A stretch of 64,000 bases of DNA from Polytrichum commune (GCA_950295325.1 OX485803.1:4216001-4280000); one strand, 5' to 3'; shown: positions 10,001 through 20,790, counted from the first letter of the stretch. The notes: generated by a model from the letters alone, not told the origin. Translations and numbers: made by a program.

Positions 10001-11867
10001 AGAATAATGAAAGTGTTTGAAGATGAAGGGCGGCAAAAAGCTATGAAGGTTTGTACGTTCATAGTCACAATAGTATACTGGAAGAGCCTAATAAGAACAT
10101 TGAATGTCCCTCCTGCATTATTTGGTCACACTTCCCAAAGCTCAAAGTATAGGGAGTTTTCTACATGTAAATAGTAAATTCAAAGCCATCCATACTGAAA
10201 GCTGATAGTTTGCTTTTCCATAAACCTAAAGACAGTAAAATTTGTCATCTATTGTGTTCTCCAACCAGTCATACACAAGATGGATGCCATACCTTGTCAT
10301 GTACAGCTTTATATTTGAGGTCTGATTTGCTTCCACAGAATGTTTGAAATATTTATTGATTGCTGCATTGTGATATGCAGATAGCTCGAACATCTGTCAA
10401 CCCATCAATGTCTGGCACTGGGCCATTTCTCTCTTACATGTCTTCATGTCATTTGGATACAAGCATGGGGGAGGGAGGTGGAACTGCTCCTAATTCAGGT
10501 GTCAATACCTATATTGAGCGTCATGGATCTACCTCTCAGAGCTTTTTAGGGCCTCCGCTACGTGTACCACAAACAACTGGGGAAGGGACAGGAGTTGGTA
10601 GGAATTCTCAGGTTGAGAGAAATCAGTCCAACTCTCAAGGATTATTGAAGCCTGCCGTAAGAGTGCCTCGTACGACACCTGAAGGTGTTTTTGGTACATA
10701 TATTTCAATTTCTGGACATGGACAAGCTTCTTCTCATACATCTCCTGAAGCCACTCTGTTGGCTGGTGCCGCAACGGTCCCTTCTGGTGGAGTTGTTGCA
10801 ACAACCCCAGCACTCCGGACCACCATGTTCCAAACCCAGCCAGCTGTTAAAGCTGGCAATTCTGTGGTGGCAGTTGGTAGCAATGGCTCCAGACTTGTAC
10901 ATCCAGGTACATACATTTTGTTTCCTATGCTTGAAGGCTGAAGTCATTATTCAGGGTAATTGTGGCAAGAAGGATGCATGAATGGTTGAACTTCCATGAG
11001 CTCATGTTTATGTGTTCTGTTGGTATGTAGTGCCAAATCAGAACAACACATTGATCAGATCCAGGAGACTAAGATGCTCCATCTTCAAATATATAGCATG
11101 ACAAAGCTTTCAATTATGCAGAGTCCATTATTAGTTGACTGAAATCCCTGCTGCACCTGCACGTCAAGATGGTGATATTTGTGCACACAAACTCCATTGA
11201 TATACAAGGAGTTTCTGTACTTATTGTAGTATTGCTTTCTCAGGTCCTCCTGGAGGTATGGGCGTGCATGGAGACATCAGCCTGCAATCTTATGAAATAT
11301 CACCATTCCGTGACTCATCAGATGAAGACTCTGAAGATGAACAAAAACGGTCTCAGAAACCAATTCCTCAATGGGCAAGGTATTGTTAGCCCTCCTAAAG
11401 ATGCTCAGTTTCCTGGTGTTAAATCTGGCAGTACCTAGTACTCTAAGGGCTGATTAGCAACACACATTCTGAATATTTTGTATTATGGATATGAACAGGA
11501 AAGAACACCTATTGCAACAACTGGTGAGGCAGCTTGTCCAAGATCCAGATGATATATTTGCAAGTGCAAGCTCCTGCACCCTAGATGAAGGTACAATGTC
11601 TCTGAGATGTGGAATTTCTATAACTGTAGCTGCTAGGATTTAAGCATATGTATATAGAAGTATTTCAATCAATTTTTTTGCTTGATGCTATTAGAATAAT
11701 TTGTCATTTTTCTCAGTGCCTGCTTTGCTTGTGCAGTCTTTCAAACCAAAGGATCAAAGAAGAGACCGGACTTCAGACGACGAGGCAGTAGTGGTGACTG
11801 GGGAACTGATCGTGTGACATGGCAAGAAGAAATCCGTTATAAAACTACCATGGGCTACCTGCCTTAG
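1045..11867 (+). CDS. INCENP: Inner centromere protein (INCENP / WYRD homologue), spliced, ten exons
   Basis: This is the scaffold of the chromosomal passenger complex, which binds and activates Aurora kinase at centromeres and the division midzone. Exons: 1045-5838, 6150-6290, 6499-8587, 8731-9035, 9416-9676, 9836-10048, 10381-10906, 11244-11379, 11499-11590 and 11737-11867. All nine introns are GT-AG and phases match throughout, giving 8,688 nt or about 2,895 residues. ATG 1045 is the first in-frame ATG after a stop at 982 and has A at -3 and G at +4. The N-terminal 50 residues are helical, as expected of the Survivin/Borealin-binding end. Residues 2343-2601 are highly charged helix. The IN-box lies at 2793-2871 with IPQWA and a terminal RRRGSS. 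The IN-box plus the charged helix make the family call strong. Animal INCENP is under 1,000 residues; plant WYRD proteins are longer, and this one is very long. The middle is low-complexity and probably disordered. Confidence 0.9.
1708..2076 (+). other. Tandemly duplicated AT-hook-like modules in INCENP exon 1
   Basis: Residues 222-277 and 285-344 are two copies of one module. Each starts with EERA, continues with SVDER about ten residues later, has an acidic VVEE stretch, and ends in a basic core: RRGRAKR at 271-277 and RRGRPKR at 338-344. The second is a good match to the AT-hook core (RGRP flanked by basic residues), which binds the minor groove of AT-rich DNA; the first has Ala in place of Pro. 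This would give the protein a direct DNA contact, but binding is inferred only. Confidence 0.65.
2803..4038 (+). other. Diverged internal repeat pair in INCENP exon 1
   Basis: Residues 587-656 and 914-998 align. Each has D-(D/N)-F, basic residues, an R-x-A-x-x-S-(M/L)-SP core (GRIAFKSMSP; GRTALRSLSP), then E-x-RP, then QPLQP or QLLQP, and finally TSEAQVL or ASEAEAL. The SP sites are possible CDK or Aurora-region phosphosites. A weaker pair may exist around the LPVK motifs (residues 163-166 and 793-796), each preceded by a CxxC (137-140 and 777-780). The exon therefore seems to have grown by internal duplication. Confidence 0.6.
8731..10048 (+). other. Charged single-alpha-helix / coiled-coil region of INCENP (exons 4-6)
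   Basis: Exons 4, 5 and 6 (8731-9035, 9416-9676, 9836-10048) encode residues 2343-2601, which alternate blocks of K/R and E with few helix breakers. This is the pattern of the INCENP single-alpha-helix region, which in animals binds microtubules and gives reach between centromere and kinase. The opening VKVKALEAAEAA block is typical of plant homologues. The second half of exon 4 (about residues 2404-2443) is polar and rich in Ser, Asn and Pro, so it breaks the helix before it resumes in exon 5. Confidence 0.85.
10510..10695 (+). other. Two-copy 28-residue repeat in INCENP exon 7
   Basis: The segments 10510-10596 and 10609-10695 encode two matching stretches. Both begin (I/V)ER, pass through SQxxL, and share the core RVP(Q/R)TT followed by (G/P)EG. 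They sit in the Ser/Pro/Thr-rich linker between the charged helix and the IN-box. The linker is probably disordered, and the duplication may only change its length. Confidence 0.6.
11244..11867 (+). other. INCENP IN-box (Aurora-kinase-binding domain) in exons 8-10
   Basis: Residues 2793-2871 carry the conserved IN-box: YEISPFRDSSDEDSEDE, then IPQWARK with W2820, then a helical LLQQLVRQL, then DPDDIF and LDEVF. It ends in FRRRGSS with S2870 and S2871, equivalent to the TSS motif that Aurora phosphorylates for full activation in animals. The three exons join in phases 1, 2 and 1. After the GSS there are 24 more residues, a tail that also exists in other INCENPs. This domain is the strongest evidence for the gene's identity. 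Confidence 0.9.
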
Positions 11868-12291
11868 GTGTAGCTCACAAGTTGTACATGACTGCCATGC
11901 ACACTTCAGGTCTTGAAGCAGTTGCGTTACCAATCAATGGAATCAACACAGGAACCAATCATGACAGCTATTCTATTTACAAAGAGCAGTGCAACAAAAC
12001 CTCAAACAAACTAATTGCATTTATTTACGAAAATGAGAGCATAGACCCTGATCTTGCAACAATTGATGTACTTATAGATTTAGCACTGGTAGATCAGGGA
12101 CTGAAGGGTGGAGGGGATCATTCTTGTAGGGTACTGACATAGCAGCCTCAAACTAAAACTGACTTCTGTACAGATTCTTCTTAATTGAGAGTGCAATGAA
12201 AACTTGATTGCCAAAGAGGATGTGGTCAAATCATTGAGACTGCTGAACTGCAGTGTAATACAATCAACTATGTTTGATACAAAGGCCATTG
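11868..12291 (+). other. INCENP 3' flank / probable 3' UTR
   Basis: This stretch follows the INCENP stop codon directly. A short reading frame at 11882-12142 has no recognisable domain and is best read as untranslated. No AATAAA was found before about 13255, so the true poly(A) site is not placed; plants tolerate weak signals. Confidence 0.4.
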
Positions 12292-12610
12292 CACAAAGAT
12301 ATGGATTACGAGTCTCAATGTCTTAATATACTCACATGATGTGAAACGATGGAAGAACTCCGAAAATACATACAAAAATAGGGATACAGCCAATCAGCAA
12401 ATGCATCATGTATTTTATATGTATAGATACAACTGTTTCATGCTAACTGTTCCACAAAGATATGGATAATGAGTATCATGTGATGTGAAATGATGGGACA
12501 ACTTCGAGAATACATATGAAATTTGGGATACGACACATCAAAAACACAGCCAATCAGCAAATGCATTTACATATTTCATATGTGTAGATACAAGTGTTTC
12601 ATGCAAACTG
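12292..12610. repeat. Tandem direct duplication, 161-bp period
   Basis: Copy 1 (12292-12449) and copy 2 (12453-12610) both begin CACAAAGATATGGAT and both end GATACAA(C/G)TGTTTCATGC(T/A)AACTG. In the middle both carry CAGCCAATCAGCAAATGCAT, a textbook CCAAT box (CCAATCA). Copies differ by scattered substitutions and a few indels. The region follows INCENP and may lie in its 3' UTR or be intergenic. Confidence 0.85.
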
Positions 12611-13650
12611 CCACTTCCATGTGCGCTGTTGGGATATGCACTGAGCAATATGCATAGGACACACACTAAATCACAAAACCATTTGTGGAAACTTGGAAAG
12701 GGTTGAGGCCATGATGCACTCGTGCTTTGGCACTATTGAGCATTCTCAGATTTCACCTTTCACCTTCTGTAGAGAATTGCTGTCCTCACTAATGTGTCTA
12801 TATGTATGGGTTGAGTATCCAAATCTGACTAAGAACCAATACCTACCTTTTCATGTATTGTACCTGCCACTGCAATAGAGGCCCCGGATGCCAATTAACG
12901 CTTGGCCGCATCTAAGTTCTTTCTAACGCTGGGATTCTGACCAATAAGCTGTACTTTCTAGCGCAGGTATTGCCTTCATCAGATACTACCTTCATCTGGT
13001 ATTTAGGGTTTTCACGACCTGATGAAGGCAGGCAGGGAGGCAGGCAGACGGTAGACCCAGTCAAATTTGGAACATTTTGGGGGTCAAGGTGACAACATCG
13101 GTTGTATAATCTGCAGGATATTATATTAATAATAAGAACAAGAAACCTGCAGACTCCAGAGTCCAGAGAGAGCTGCCTGGGTTTGGGAAAAGGGCGTGGG
13201 CAGTAAACCCTGTGTGTCAGCATTGAGCTGCTGAGGTCCTGTCACGCCCTAACTAATAAAGCTAAGGGAATCAGTAACAGCCAGCATCTTTACTGCCAGT
13301 GGGCGAGTGCACGAGGATACTTCGTAATGATTCCGGAAAGTTTACCTTTTTCCAATTTCCTGTCTACCCCAGCCAGTACCCAGCCGGCTTTCATGTACCT
13401 GCACAAAGGGTTGATGATGCCGTATTATGTCGATCAAAAGCGCAACCAAGTTATTTATAGGTAGGCATCAGTCAACTCCAGCAATCCAGCGTACATAATC
13501 AGGATTCAGCAGCAGTAGTAAGTATAGCCATATGTAAGTAGTAGTATATTTGTACTGAGAGCGACTCATCGGGGAGCAAATTAGGAGGGACTAATACTTC
13601 ATCTGATCACGGATTACCTATTCTAACCTGATCTCTGCGTAACCTACCTT
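12611..13650. other. Intergenic, no gene seen
   Basis: I find no conserved coding sequence. There is a CAGG-rich patch at about 13023-13050 and an AATAAA at 13255. The rest is unique-looking sequence between INCENP and the downstream Dof gene. Confidence 0.4.
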
Positions 13651-14073
13651 ATGTATACAGACAGCACTTTGTTGCCAAACGTTGACAAATTAAGCTTTGC
13701 CTCAACTGTACAAGATTATTCGGCGTACACAGCCCATGACGGAAGAGAACCGGGTGGTAGCATTCAAGTTACGGCAGATGAAGATGAGGATAATGGTGAT
13801 GATGATGTTTCATGTCACGTGCTTACCTTGACGCACATCGACACCCAGTTCGCTTCCAAGATCACCTTGCCGTTGGTTAGTTGGTTACCTTACAAGTATT
13901 TCTATCGCCAACTTAAGCACATGACTCGCTCCAAGTTATTGGTCGTTAATCAGCAAGTTAGCGATGACATCTGCACGTTCCTTCCTCAGATTCTTCCTTC
14001 CTTTTTTCCTGCCTGCCTGCCTGCCTCCTTCTACTTACCGCATGCTACAGATCAGAGTCCAGGCCAGGCTTAA
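13651..14073 (+). CDS. Weak hypothetical ORF, 140 aa, unrecognised
   Basis: An ATG-started frame of 140 codons with an acidic patch (DEDEDNGDDD, about residues 48-57) and a hydrophobic, Pro-rich C-terminus encoded partly by a CCTG repeat (about 14007-14025). No domain, signal peptide or family is recognised. It stands alone between two real genes and runs into simple repeat, both of which argue against it. It is listed only because it is the longest ATG frame in this intergenic stretch. Confidence 0.12.
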   Translation: MYTDSTLLPNVDKLSFASTVQDYSAYTAHDGREPGGSIQVTADEDEDNGDDDVSCHVLTLTHIDTQFASKITLPLVSWLPYKYFYRQLKHMTRSKLLVVNQQVSDDICTFLPQILPSFFPACLPASFYLPHATDQSPGQA

Positions 14074-15000
14074 CGAACGCTTTGCAAGGAGCTCGATGGA
14101 TATCTCCCCCTATCTATCTACGGAACCATCACATTTCATGAGGGCAGTGTAGGGACAGCACAGCAAAGAGTACTATCATCTACTGACCTACTTACTTACA
14201 TTCTGTACAAATCTCTCGTGTATTTTTAAGTTCGGACATGAGGTAAGTGAGCAATTGGCATGTATGTACATCTCTCTTCCTTTCCTCTCCTTTCATTCCT
14301 TTCGTTTCCTCTCCTTTCCTTCCTTTCCTTCCTTTCCTTTCCTCTCCACATCTGTGTACTTGAATCCGTTGGACAAGTCACAGCAGCTGTGTTAATATCA
14401 TCATCAACGCTTTCCAAAATTAAGATCCTTAGACGCACGTAGGAATGAATGCACGGCTAACGGCACGACACACACTACGGATTTCTTACATTTATAGCCG
14501 AAAGGGGCCTGTTACCTACACGTGAGCGAAATCTGCAGCAGCCGCAGCACCACCGTCCTCGCATACGGACTCCGGAGAGTTTTGCACACATCATACATAA
14601 AATGTACAAAACGTGTGTCTGTCTGCCTGTCTGTCGGTCTGTATGCACACACACGACACGGAATGCGGAACATAACCCTCTCCGCAGGGCACATTATGTA
14701 CAGGCTTAGCGAAATGCCAACTTCATTCATTTCGTATCGTATCACTTAGCTCAGTAGCTAGTAGTACATACCCAATTCGGATTCCAGATGAGGGTGAACT
14801 TCCATTCTACATTCGGCTACTTGACTTGTGGACGAATTGAAAAACTCCGTTACTAATCCGCAACATCGCTATCTGGGTCACTCTCGACGGATTTGTGTGG
14901 ATAAATTTCATTCAAATCGGGACGGCCGATAAAAGATAAACCAACTGTTTATTGAATGATTGGTTACTTGCGAAAAGATCATCCATTCCATCATCCATCA
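14074..15000. other. Intergenic with pyrimidine-rich simple repeats
   Basis: There is no supported gene. A TTTCC/TTTCCTC pyrimidine tract runs from about 14272 to 14347. A CTGT/CTGC run sits near 14620-14640. The remaining frames here are short and lack conserved features. Confidence 0.5.
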
Positions 15001-15582
15001 CCAGACAAAAAAAACTACAAGTTTTATTGGATTCGAGTGATAATCTTCAAAAACCTATGTACCTCAAGAAATGGCACTGGGGGAGAGGGGAGGGTCGCCG
15101 AACCTAGATAAGACACTTGCGTTGATATAGGTACATAGAATAGTACACACAAAGCCCGTCCCATCTCATCTCATCTATCATAATGAAGGTGGTCGATACC
15201 TATCCTAACCAAAACTAGCTCAGTTCACTATCCACAGATCCGTATTGTTGGAACATTCACACCCAACTGCATCGATCATCAACATCATCATCATCGTAAT
15301 CATCATCATCATCAATGATCAACATTATCATCATCATCACCATCACCATTGGTCCCGTTGAGACACACAAGCTTCAGGAAAAGGAAAGCCTAGGATTAGA
15401 AGGGAAAATGTACAGAAGTAATTTACAGGTAATTATGCTCCCTCCAAAGAATGAATCATCGTCACAAGTCTCACATGTCTTCTCCGCTATGAAGACCGGA
15501 CCAGATGGAAAGGGGGATTGGGGGGATGGAGGATGGGGGTGAGCGTGGTTCGTTCATCTTGCTTCTCAGTCTTTATCAGCGA
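15001..15582 (-). other. 3' flank of the Dof gene, with CAT-repeat tract and candidate poly(A) signal
   Basis: Immediately downstream of the Dof stop on the minus strand. CAT/ATC triplet repeats occupy roughly 15271-15350. On the minus strand an AATAAA occurs at about 15021-15027 (plus strand TTTTATTGG), a plausible poly(A) signal about 555 bases past the stop. A second, TTTATTG, lies near 14949. Confidence 0.4.
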
Positions 15583-16809
15583 TCACTGAAATATATCTTG
15601 CATGTCATGCATATCGTGCCACATGGACGAAACAGCATCACCCTCCTCGTAGCCACTCGTGGAGTAGCCATTCGTTGGCGTACTTCCCTCCTCCTCGATG
15701 GTGCTGGAGCCATGGGGCGGCGAGGATCCATTCGTCGTCTGGAGCGGTTTCGTTCCCGCAGTTGTTGTCGTCGTCGACACCGGATGATGTTGGTGCGCTG
15801 GGTGAGTTTGGTGAGGATCCCAAGCGGCTGGTGTGGGCTGCTGTTTCCCAACCTGCTGCACCTGTTGATGAGCAGGCCAGCTGTTGAGCCCCAGATTCAA
15901 CAGCATCGAAGACTCGTACCCATTCTTCGCGACAGCACCAGCACTACTCCTAGCCCCACCACTCTCATCCTCCACGGCGCTTCGAGGTGAGGCGCTAGTA
16001 TGCCTAGTGGATTGCTCCCAGACAGACTGACCCTGTGAGTAACCCCCTAACATCTGACCCCCTTGCGGCTGACCCCCTTGGGCCCAAGCGTACTCCGCTT
16101 TAGCCCCTCCCAGATTCTCACCTCCCATGTCTGCGCAGTAGCTGAATGCGCCCGGCATGGGCACCGACGCCCCATACATTGCATGCATGGGGGGAAGCTC
16201 CTCCTGTTCCGGCTTATGGCTGCCCCCTAGCAACGGGGGGTAGACACCTTGGCAAGGATCCAGCGAGTAAGGGGCGAAATGATGGTTCTGTGGTCCGCCG
16301 TATCCCGAGAGCTGCGGGAAGTTCATGCCCACCATGTCCTGAGTTAGCAGCTGCTGGAAGCTGTTCAGCACATGATGCGGGGGGTTCCCCCCCGCCCCAG
16401 ACCTGGCCATGGCAAGGGGGCTACCTGCGCCTCCCCCTCGCACCATGCAGGGCTCCCCCGCGCCTCCGCCGCTACCCCGTTGGTGACGGCTCTTCTTCCT
16501 GGAGCCCCCGCCCACGGGCACGTTGCGGAGTGTCCCCCCCGCGGTCCAGTACCGCTGACATTGCCTGCAAAAGTGCCGCGGCTGGTTCACGCTGTAATTG
16601 TTGTAGTAGCAGAACTTCGTGTTCATCGACTCGCACCGCGGGCACGGCAGCACCTTCACAGGCTTACCCCCTTCTCCCCCCTTGCTAACCTTGCCGCCGC
16701 TACTCCCACCTGGTGACCCTGGTGACGAGGGGCTCGCTGGCCCAACATCGCCCCCGCCCCCCTCCAGCTTGTCTACTAGCAGCCCATCCTTCGGGGCTGA
16801 CAATTGCAT
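15583..16809 (-). CDS. Dof zinc-finger transcription factor, cycling-Dof (CDF)-like
   Basis: A single-exon frame of 408 residues. The start is the ATG at 16809-16807; a TTG four codons further out is not a start. The N-terminal 50 residues are Gly/Ser/Pro-rich. The Dof domain spans residues 52-106: KVLPCPRC, a 21-residue loop, CRQC, then [21 protein letters not shown]. The zinc ligands are C56, C59, C81 and C84 in the family's Cx2Cx21Cx2C spacing. Dof proteins bind AAAG sites in promoters. PCPRC[13 protein letters not shown] and [10 protein letters not shown] are typical of the CDF subfamily, which links the circadian clock to flowering time in seed plants. The basic tail RKKSRHQ may be the nuclear signal. 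The C-terminus (His/Gln/Pro/Gly-rich, about 300 residues) shows none of the CDF C-terminal motifs that I know. High GC fits an expressed gene in a GC island. Confidence 0.93.
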   Translation of the reverse strand: MQLSAPKDGLLVDKLEGGGGDVGPASPSSPGSPGGSSGGKVSKGGEGGKPVKVLPCPRCESMNTKFCYYNNYSVNQPRHFCRQCQRYWTAGGTLRNVPVGGGSRKKSRHQRGSGGGAGEPCMVRGGGAGSPLAMARSGAGGNPPHHVLNSFQQLLTQDMVGMNFPQLSGYGGPQNHHFAPYSLDPCQGVYPPLLGGSHKPEQEELPPMHAMYGASVPMPGAFSYCADMGGENLGGAKAEYAWAQGGQPQGGQMLGGYSQGQSVWEQSTRHTSASPRSAVEDESGGARSSAGAVAKNGYESSMLLNLGLNSWPAHQQVQQVGKQQPTPAAWDPHQTHPAHQHHPVSTTTTTAGTKPLQTTNGSSPPHGSSTIEEEGSTPTNGYSTSGYEEGDAVSSMWHDMHDMQDIFQ

Positions 16810-17378
16810 GGTGACGACCAACTCAACTACACTACACTACACTACACTACACTATACTTGTGCTCGCTCGCTCGCCGCCCGCCCGCCCGCCTCCCTCCCG
16901 ACTCCGCCTCCTGCTCCCAACCTGCACCTGCTCTTGTTGTTCCTCTTGCTCCTGCTGTTCCTCTTCCTCTCCTTCCCGGAATCCCCACACAACGCTGTTC
17001 ACCACCTTCGCATCAGCTCCCATCCCAGGCCGGTGCCCCCTAACATCCACATGCAGGTGGCCACCATGCCACCCTCCTCACAATTCCCTCGCCCAAATGC
17101 CACCCCTCCCCCCTCTCTCGATTCGCCCACCACCACTCCCAAATGCTCCCAGACTACTCCCACCCGCTTCCACGGCACTTCCACCACCTCAACACACCAC
17201 CAACAATCCACAGCCCCCAACTGATCACGCAATCAATCCCCACCGCCCACCCCTCTCTCACACACACACACAACCAACTCACCCCTCACCCACCCACCCG
17301 CAATTCTTCGCCTCGCCCACCGCAGCACCCAAACCTACGAACTCGCCCAAACTGTATGGTAGATAACTTCGGTAGATG

Positions 17379-17409
<31 letters not shown>

Positions 17410-18300
17410 GATGGGGAGGAAGAGCATCAGATGAAGCTTCTTCTTCTTCTTCTTCTTCTTCTTCTTCTTCTTCTTCTTCTTCCCGAAGCTCCAGCCTCCC
17501 AAAGGTGGCAGTTTTATGCCGTCCCGTGTGTGACCACGATTTGTTTCCTGCGGGAATGAGAGTCTCCCCGGGGTCTTGCGATTCCCTCTGTGTCCGTGTG
17601 TGTGTGTGTGTGTGTGTGTTGCGATGCGAAGCGGTGTGATGTGCTCCCACACTCGGCTGCGAGGGAGCTTGCCCAACACAGGTTTGGGTTTGGGGAACTG
17701 CCACAAGGAAGGGAAGGGAAGAGAAGGCAAAGGAAGGGTAGGGGAGGGGGCTGTCTGGTGGCGATGATCCCACGAGCGTTGCGAGGCTGGGATGGATGAT
17801 GTTTATGTGGATGAAGAGGGCCGGGATGGATGAGGCGGGCAGACGGGCAGGGGTGGGGAGAAATATCTGCGGAGCGGGGGGACGTGGAGCTCTGAGGGCC
17901 ATATCACAAAGGTGGGGGCCGATTGGCCACTGCAAAGCAGGGCTCGGGCAGGGCAGATCAGGCCGGGCAGGGCACGGGCAGGCCAGGCAGCCGCCTTATC
18001 CCTGTGTGGGTGCTTGGTCACAAACACGAAAGAATGTTCTAACAGAGCATGAGTGCTGATTGAGTGACGCATTTGTATATTTGCCTCGCCCGGATTGGTC
18101 CAGAAGTGGTTTGGTGTGTGGTGTTTTTTTATTTTTTTGAGTTCGGGCAGGTGTGTGGGCAGAATTCAGTTGGTAAGTTGGTAAGTTGGTTAGTCAAGTA
18201 AATAAGTTAGGCAGGAGGGTGCTTTCATTTCGTTTCTGTATGTTGTGGACCTACTTATATATATGCAGTGTCCAGGGAGATTTTCAAGCATAATTGGTCA
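16810..18300 (-). promoter_or_regulatory. Dof upstream region: GC-rich, microsatellite-dense leader and promoter
   Basis: Reading away from the Dof ATG there are (CACTA)n at 16825-16855, (GATA)n at about 17377-17410, (CTT)n at 17437-17482 (GAA on the gene's sense strand), (GT)n at 17595-17620, and a GGGCA-rich run at about 17940-17990. Two CCAAT boxes on the sense strand lie at about 17920 and 18093. A TATATATAAG on the minus strand at about 18255-18264 is the best TATA candidate; it would imply a leader of about 1.4 kb or a leader intron. Long frames here are artefacts of the repeats. Confidence 0.45.
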
Positions 18301-19516
18301 AGATCCTAATGTTTCCAAGTCCAACCAGTCACATGTGGTGATCTCTTGGATTTTCTTTATTAATTTGAGGTATATTCTATAGAATCCTCTAGAAATGATT
18401 GGTAATTTTCCTGAAATCGTGAACTTTAACCCGGTTATTTCTCAAACTTAACCGCTTCATCTGTAACCAGCAGTCGGTTCTCCTCATTCATTGCTTATAC
18501 GATGAACTTTTTGTGTAGCAAGCAGTCTTGTGTGCATTATTTTTTGTTGGTAAAATTATTATTTTTTGGAGGCACGGGGATAGGTGGTAATAAGGTAGCT
18601 AAGTGGTCAAGCTCAGTGTGAGGAATGTGAGGAGGGTGTGTTCAGCTAGAAATTCATTCTAGAAGGTGGGGGAGGGGGGGGGGGGGTAAGGTGGTATTGT
18701 TTTTCAAACGGCCCAGGTGGACAGTGTAGTTGGGAACTTACTAGGTATGGCACGGGTGGCACCCACATTAATGTGATCTGGAAGGTGAGGGGGGAGCCCG
18801 TGACGGGCAAGCGAGTGTCACAAGGACGGACATGGCGTCCCCGTCACAACTAATGAGTCGTCGGCTTCCACTAGGTAAACTAGTGTAGTATGTGCGGGTT
18901 GGTAGGTCCCCGCTAGACTCTATACATTGATCCGTTGGACCTATGTAGATTGTGCAATCATGTGGGGGGGGGGGGGGCTCTAAATCGACAAATTTCACTA
19001 CGTTCATAAGAAGTTTGGAGAACGTAGAATGTAGCTCGTATGGATGTTGATTTTGGGGGAGCCTTTCTGTCTACATATGCAATTGTGACACATCGTAATC
19101 CCGTTTTGGCAATGACAGCCAAAACAAAAAAAAACAAAACAAATTGGTTATTTGCAAGAAATTGAACTTCACAAACCCCTTTCTCGTGTGGGTTAAGTAA
19201 CTCCCCCTCCCAACAACGAGAGTATGCGAGGAGCTCGTGTACCATGTGAATAGGCATCATTTGAGGCCAATTGCATTGATATCGGCACACCTTATTCAAG
19301 TAATAGGGCGTGGCACCGACGCGAAACCTTGGGATGCATAATGTCACTCGAAACCCATTGTCGTTGAAGGTGATCCTCATATCCTTCCCACATACGAATT
19401 TTGTACAAAAGGGTGGCTACTACGCTACCTACGCCACCTAGGAAGAAAGGGAAAGGGAAGGGGGACCGGGGGTAGAAGTCATTGTTGTAGTCAAATCTCA
19501 AGGACATGTAGGCCAA

Positions 19517-19562
<46 letters not shown>

Positions 19563-20430
19563 TTTGCCTAGTGCACCCGATCACGACTTGTAGATAACTT
19601 GTAGACGTTACAAGTACCATACCATACAGGGCTCATGATTGCAAATCTAAGGCACATACTTACCAGTCCTTTCCCTGGTAAAACTATCATGAATGATATC
19701 TCATCGACAATCTATGGATCGAGATACTAGAAACACATCCTTAAATGTGGCTTATTGTACCGAGCAATGTGGGAGCACGGAACCTGAATTAATTGGGAGC
19801 GAGCATATTATGATTATTAATATCCGCCCAAATATAATGACGGGATGGCTGCATGATGCTGTTCTCGGTTCTGGTCTCTCTGGGCTAAGTTAAAAAGGGT
19901 CATAGCTAGTGGTGCATTTCTTTTTAATTTATTTTAAAATGCATTTAAATATATGAGGCATTCTTGAGGCATTTTTTATGTTATTAATCATAAATTCACG
20001 ACTACAATTAGTCCAGGTCAGTGGGACAAATATAGACATGTTCAATTTTGTCAGTTGTTTCATATTATCATATAGCGTTAGTACATTCAAATTCAATGGC
20101 AGTGTCTGAGCCTTGGGTGTTGCCACACGAACTAACAAATATTGGAATACACAACGCACCACATGGCACATCGGACAAGTCGTGAATGGTGGTTTGCATT
20201 CGCAATGTCTTCATTCTTGGATCAATACTTGGGCGGAGAAGAGCTCAAAGAATTGATCTTAGAAGAGGGGAATGGTTTCGACAATGATCTGCCATAAAGG
20301 ACCTCATGGATTGATGTCTTTGATTATTTTCAATAAATAAAATATATAAAATATATAAAAACACCTCCGACCTCCATAATTAAAAATTTCAACACTAGTC
20401 ATAACTTATGAGGCACCCATAAGTGAATAC
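18301..20430. other. Intergenic, with poly-G runs and a (TC)n tract
   Basis: No coding sequence is supported. Uninterrupted G runs occur near 18671-18686 and 18964-18977. A (TC)n tract of about 39 bases lies at 19520-19558. AT-rich unique sequence fills the remainder. Confidence 0.5.
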
Positions 20431-20790
20431 CACCATGGGCTTTATATGGTTATTCTTCCCAGCTATCCCACTTCTCCTAGGATATGGAACACACGATTAG
20501 TATGAAATGGTACTTTCCTCATGCATTTTGGAGCTCATATGAATATATTTAATTCATTGTTGAAGTGAATATTCTTGTGGTCATCAAATGGTCATATAGG
20601 CCCCCCTTCCCTCCCCTGAATCAAATATGTGGATTGGTTGGGTCTTGAATGGTAATTATATTTCAAGTACGTGATCTAATCTCTTTCAAATACATGTGAT
20701 TTTGACATCCGTTTTTGAAACCATATGAAATCACATACCACTCAAATGTAGGTGTTGTTATAAGAAAAGTAACCAAATAAGGGATGTCTA
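20431..20790 (+). repeat. Dispersed repeat family, copy 1
   Basis: Carries CCCACTTCTCCTAGGATATG, then ATTAGTATGAAATG, GAATATTCTTGTGGTCATC and finally CACTCAAATGTAGGTGT. The same ordered words occur at about 50270-50690, 62600-62910 and, inverted, 58390-58800. No terminal repeats or coding capacity are recognised, so the family is unclassified. Confidence 0.6.

Noticed and set aside
10338-10380. Alternative 3' splice site at about 10338 (TTCCACAG) for INCENP exon 7
   Set aside because: It meets a TGA within three codons; the AG at 10380 keeps the frame open.
16146-16716. Plus-strand ORFs of 114-180 codons opposite the Dof gene
   Set aside because: They are antisense shadows of a GC-rich, strongly conserved coding region.
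16810-16821. Dof start four codons upstream of the ATG
   Set aside because: That codon is TTG; the ATG at 16809-16807 is the natural start.
17279-17935. Minus-strand ORFs with a poly-Glu or poly-Lys stretch upstream of Dof
   Set aside because: They are produced by the (CTT)n and other microsatellites; no conserved domain.
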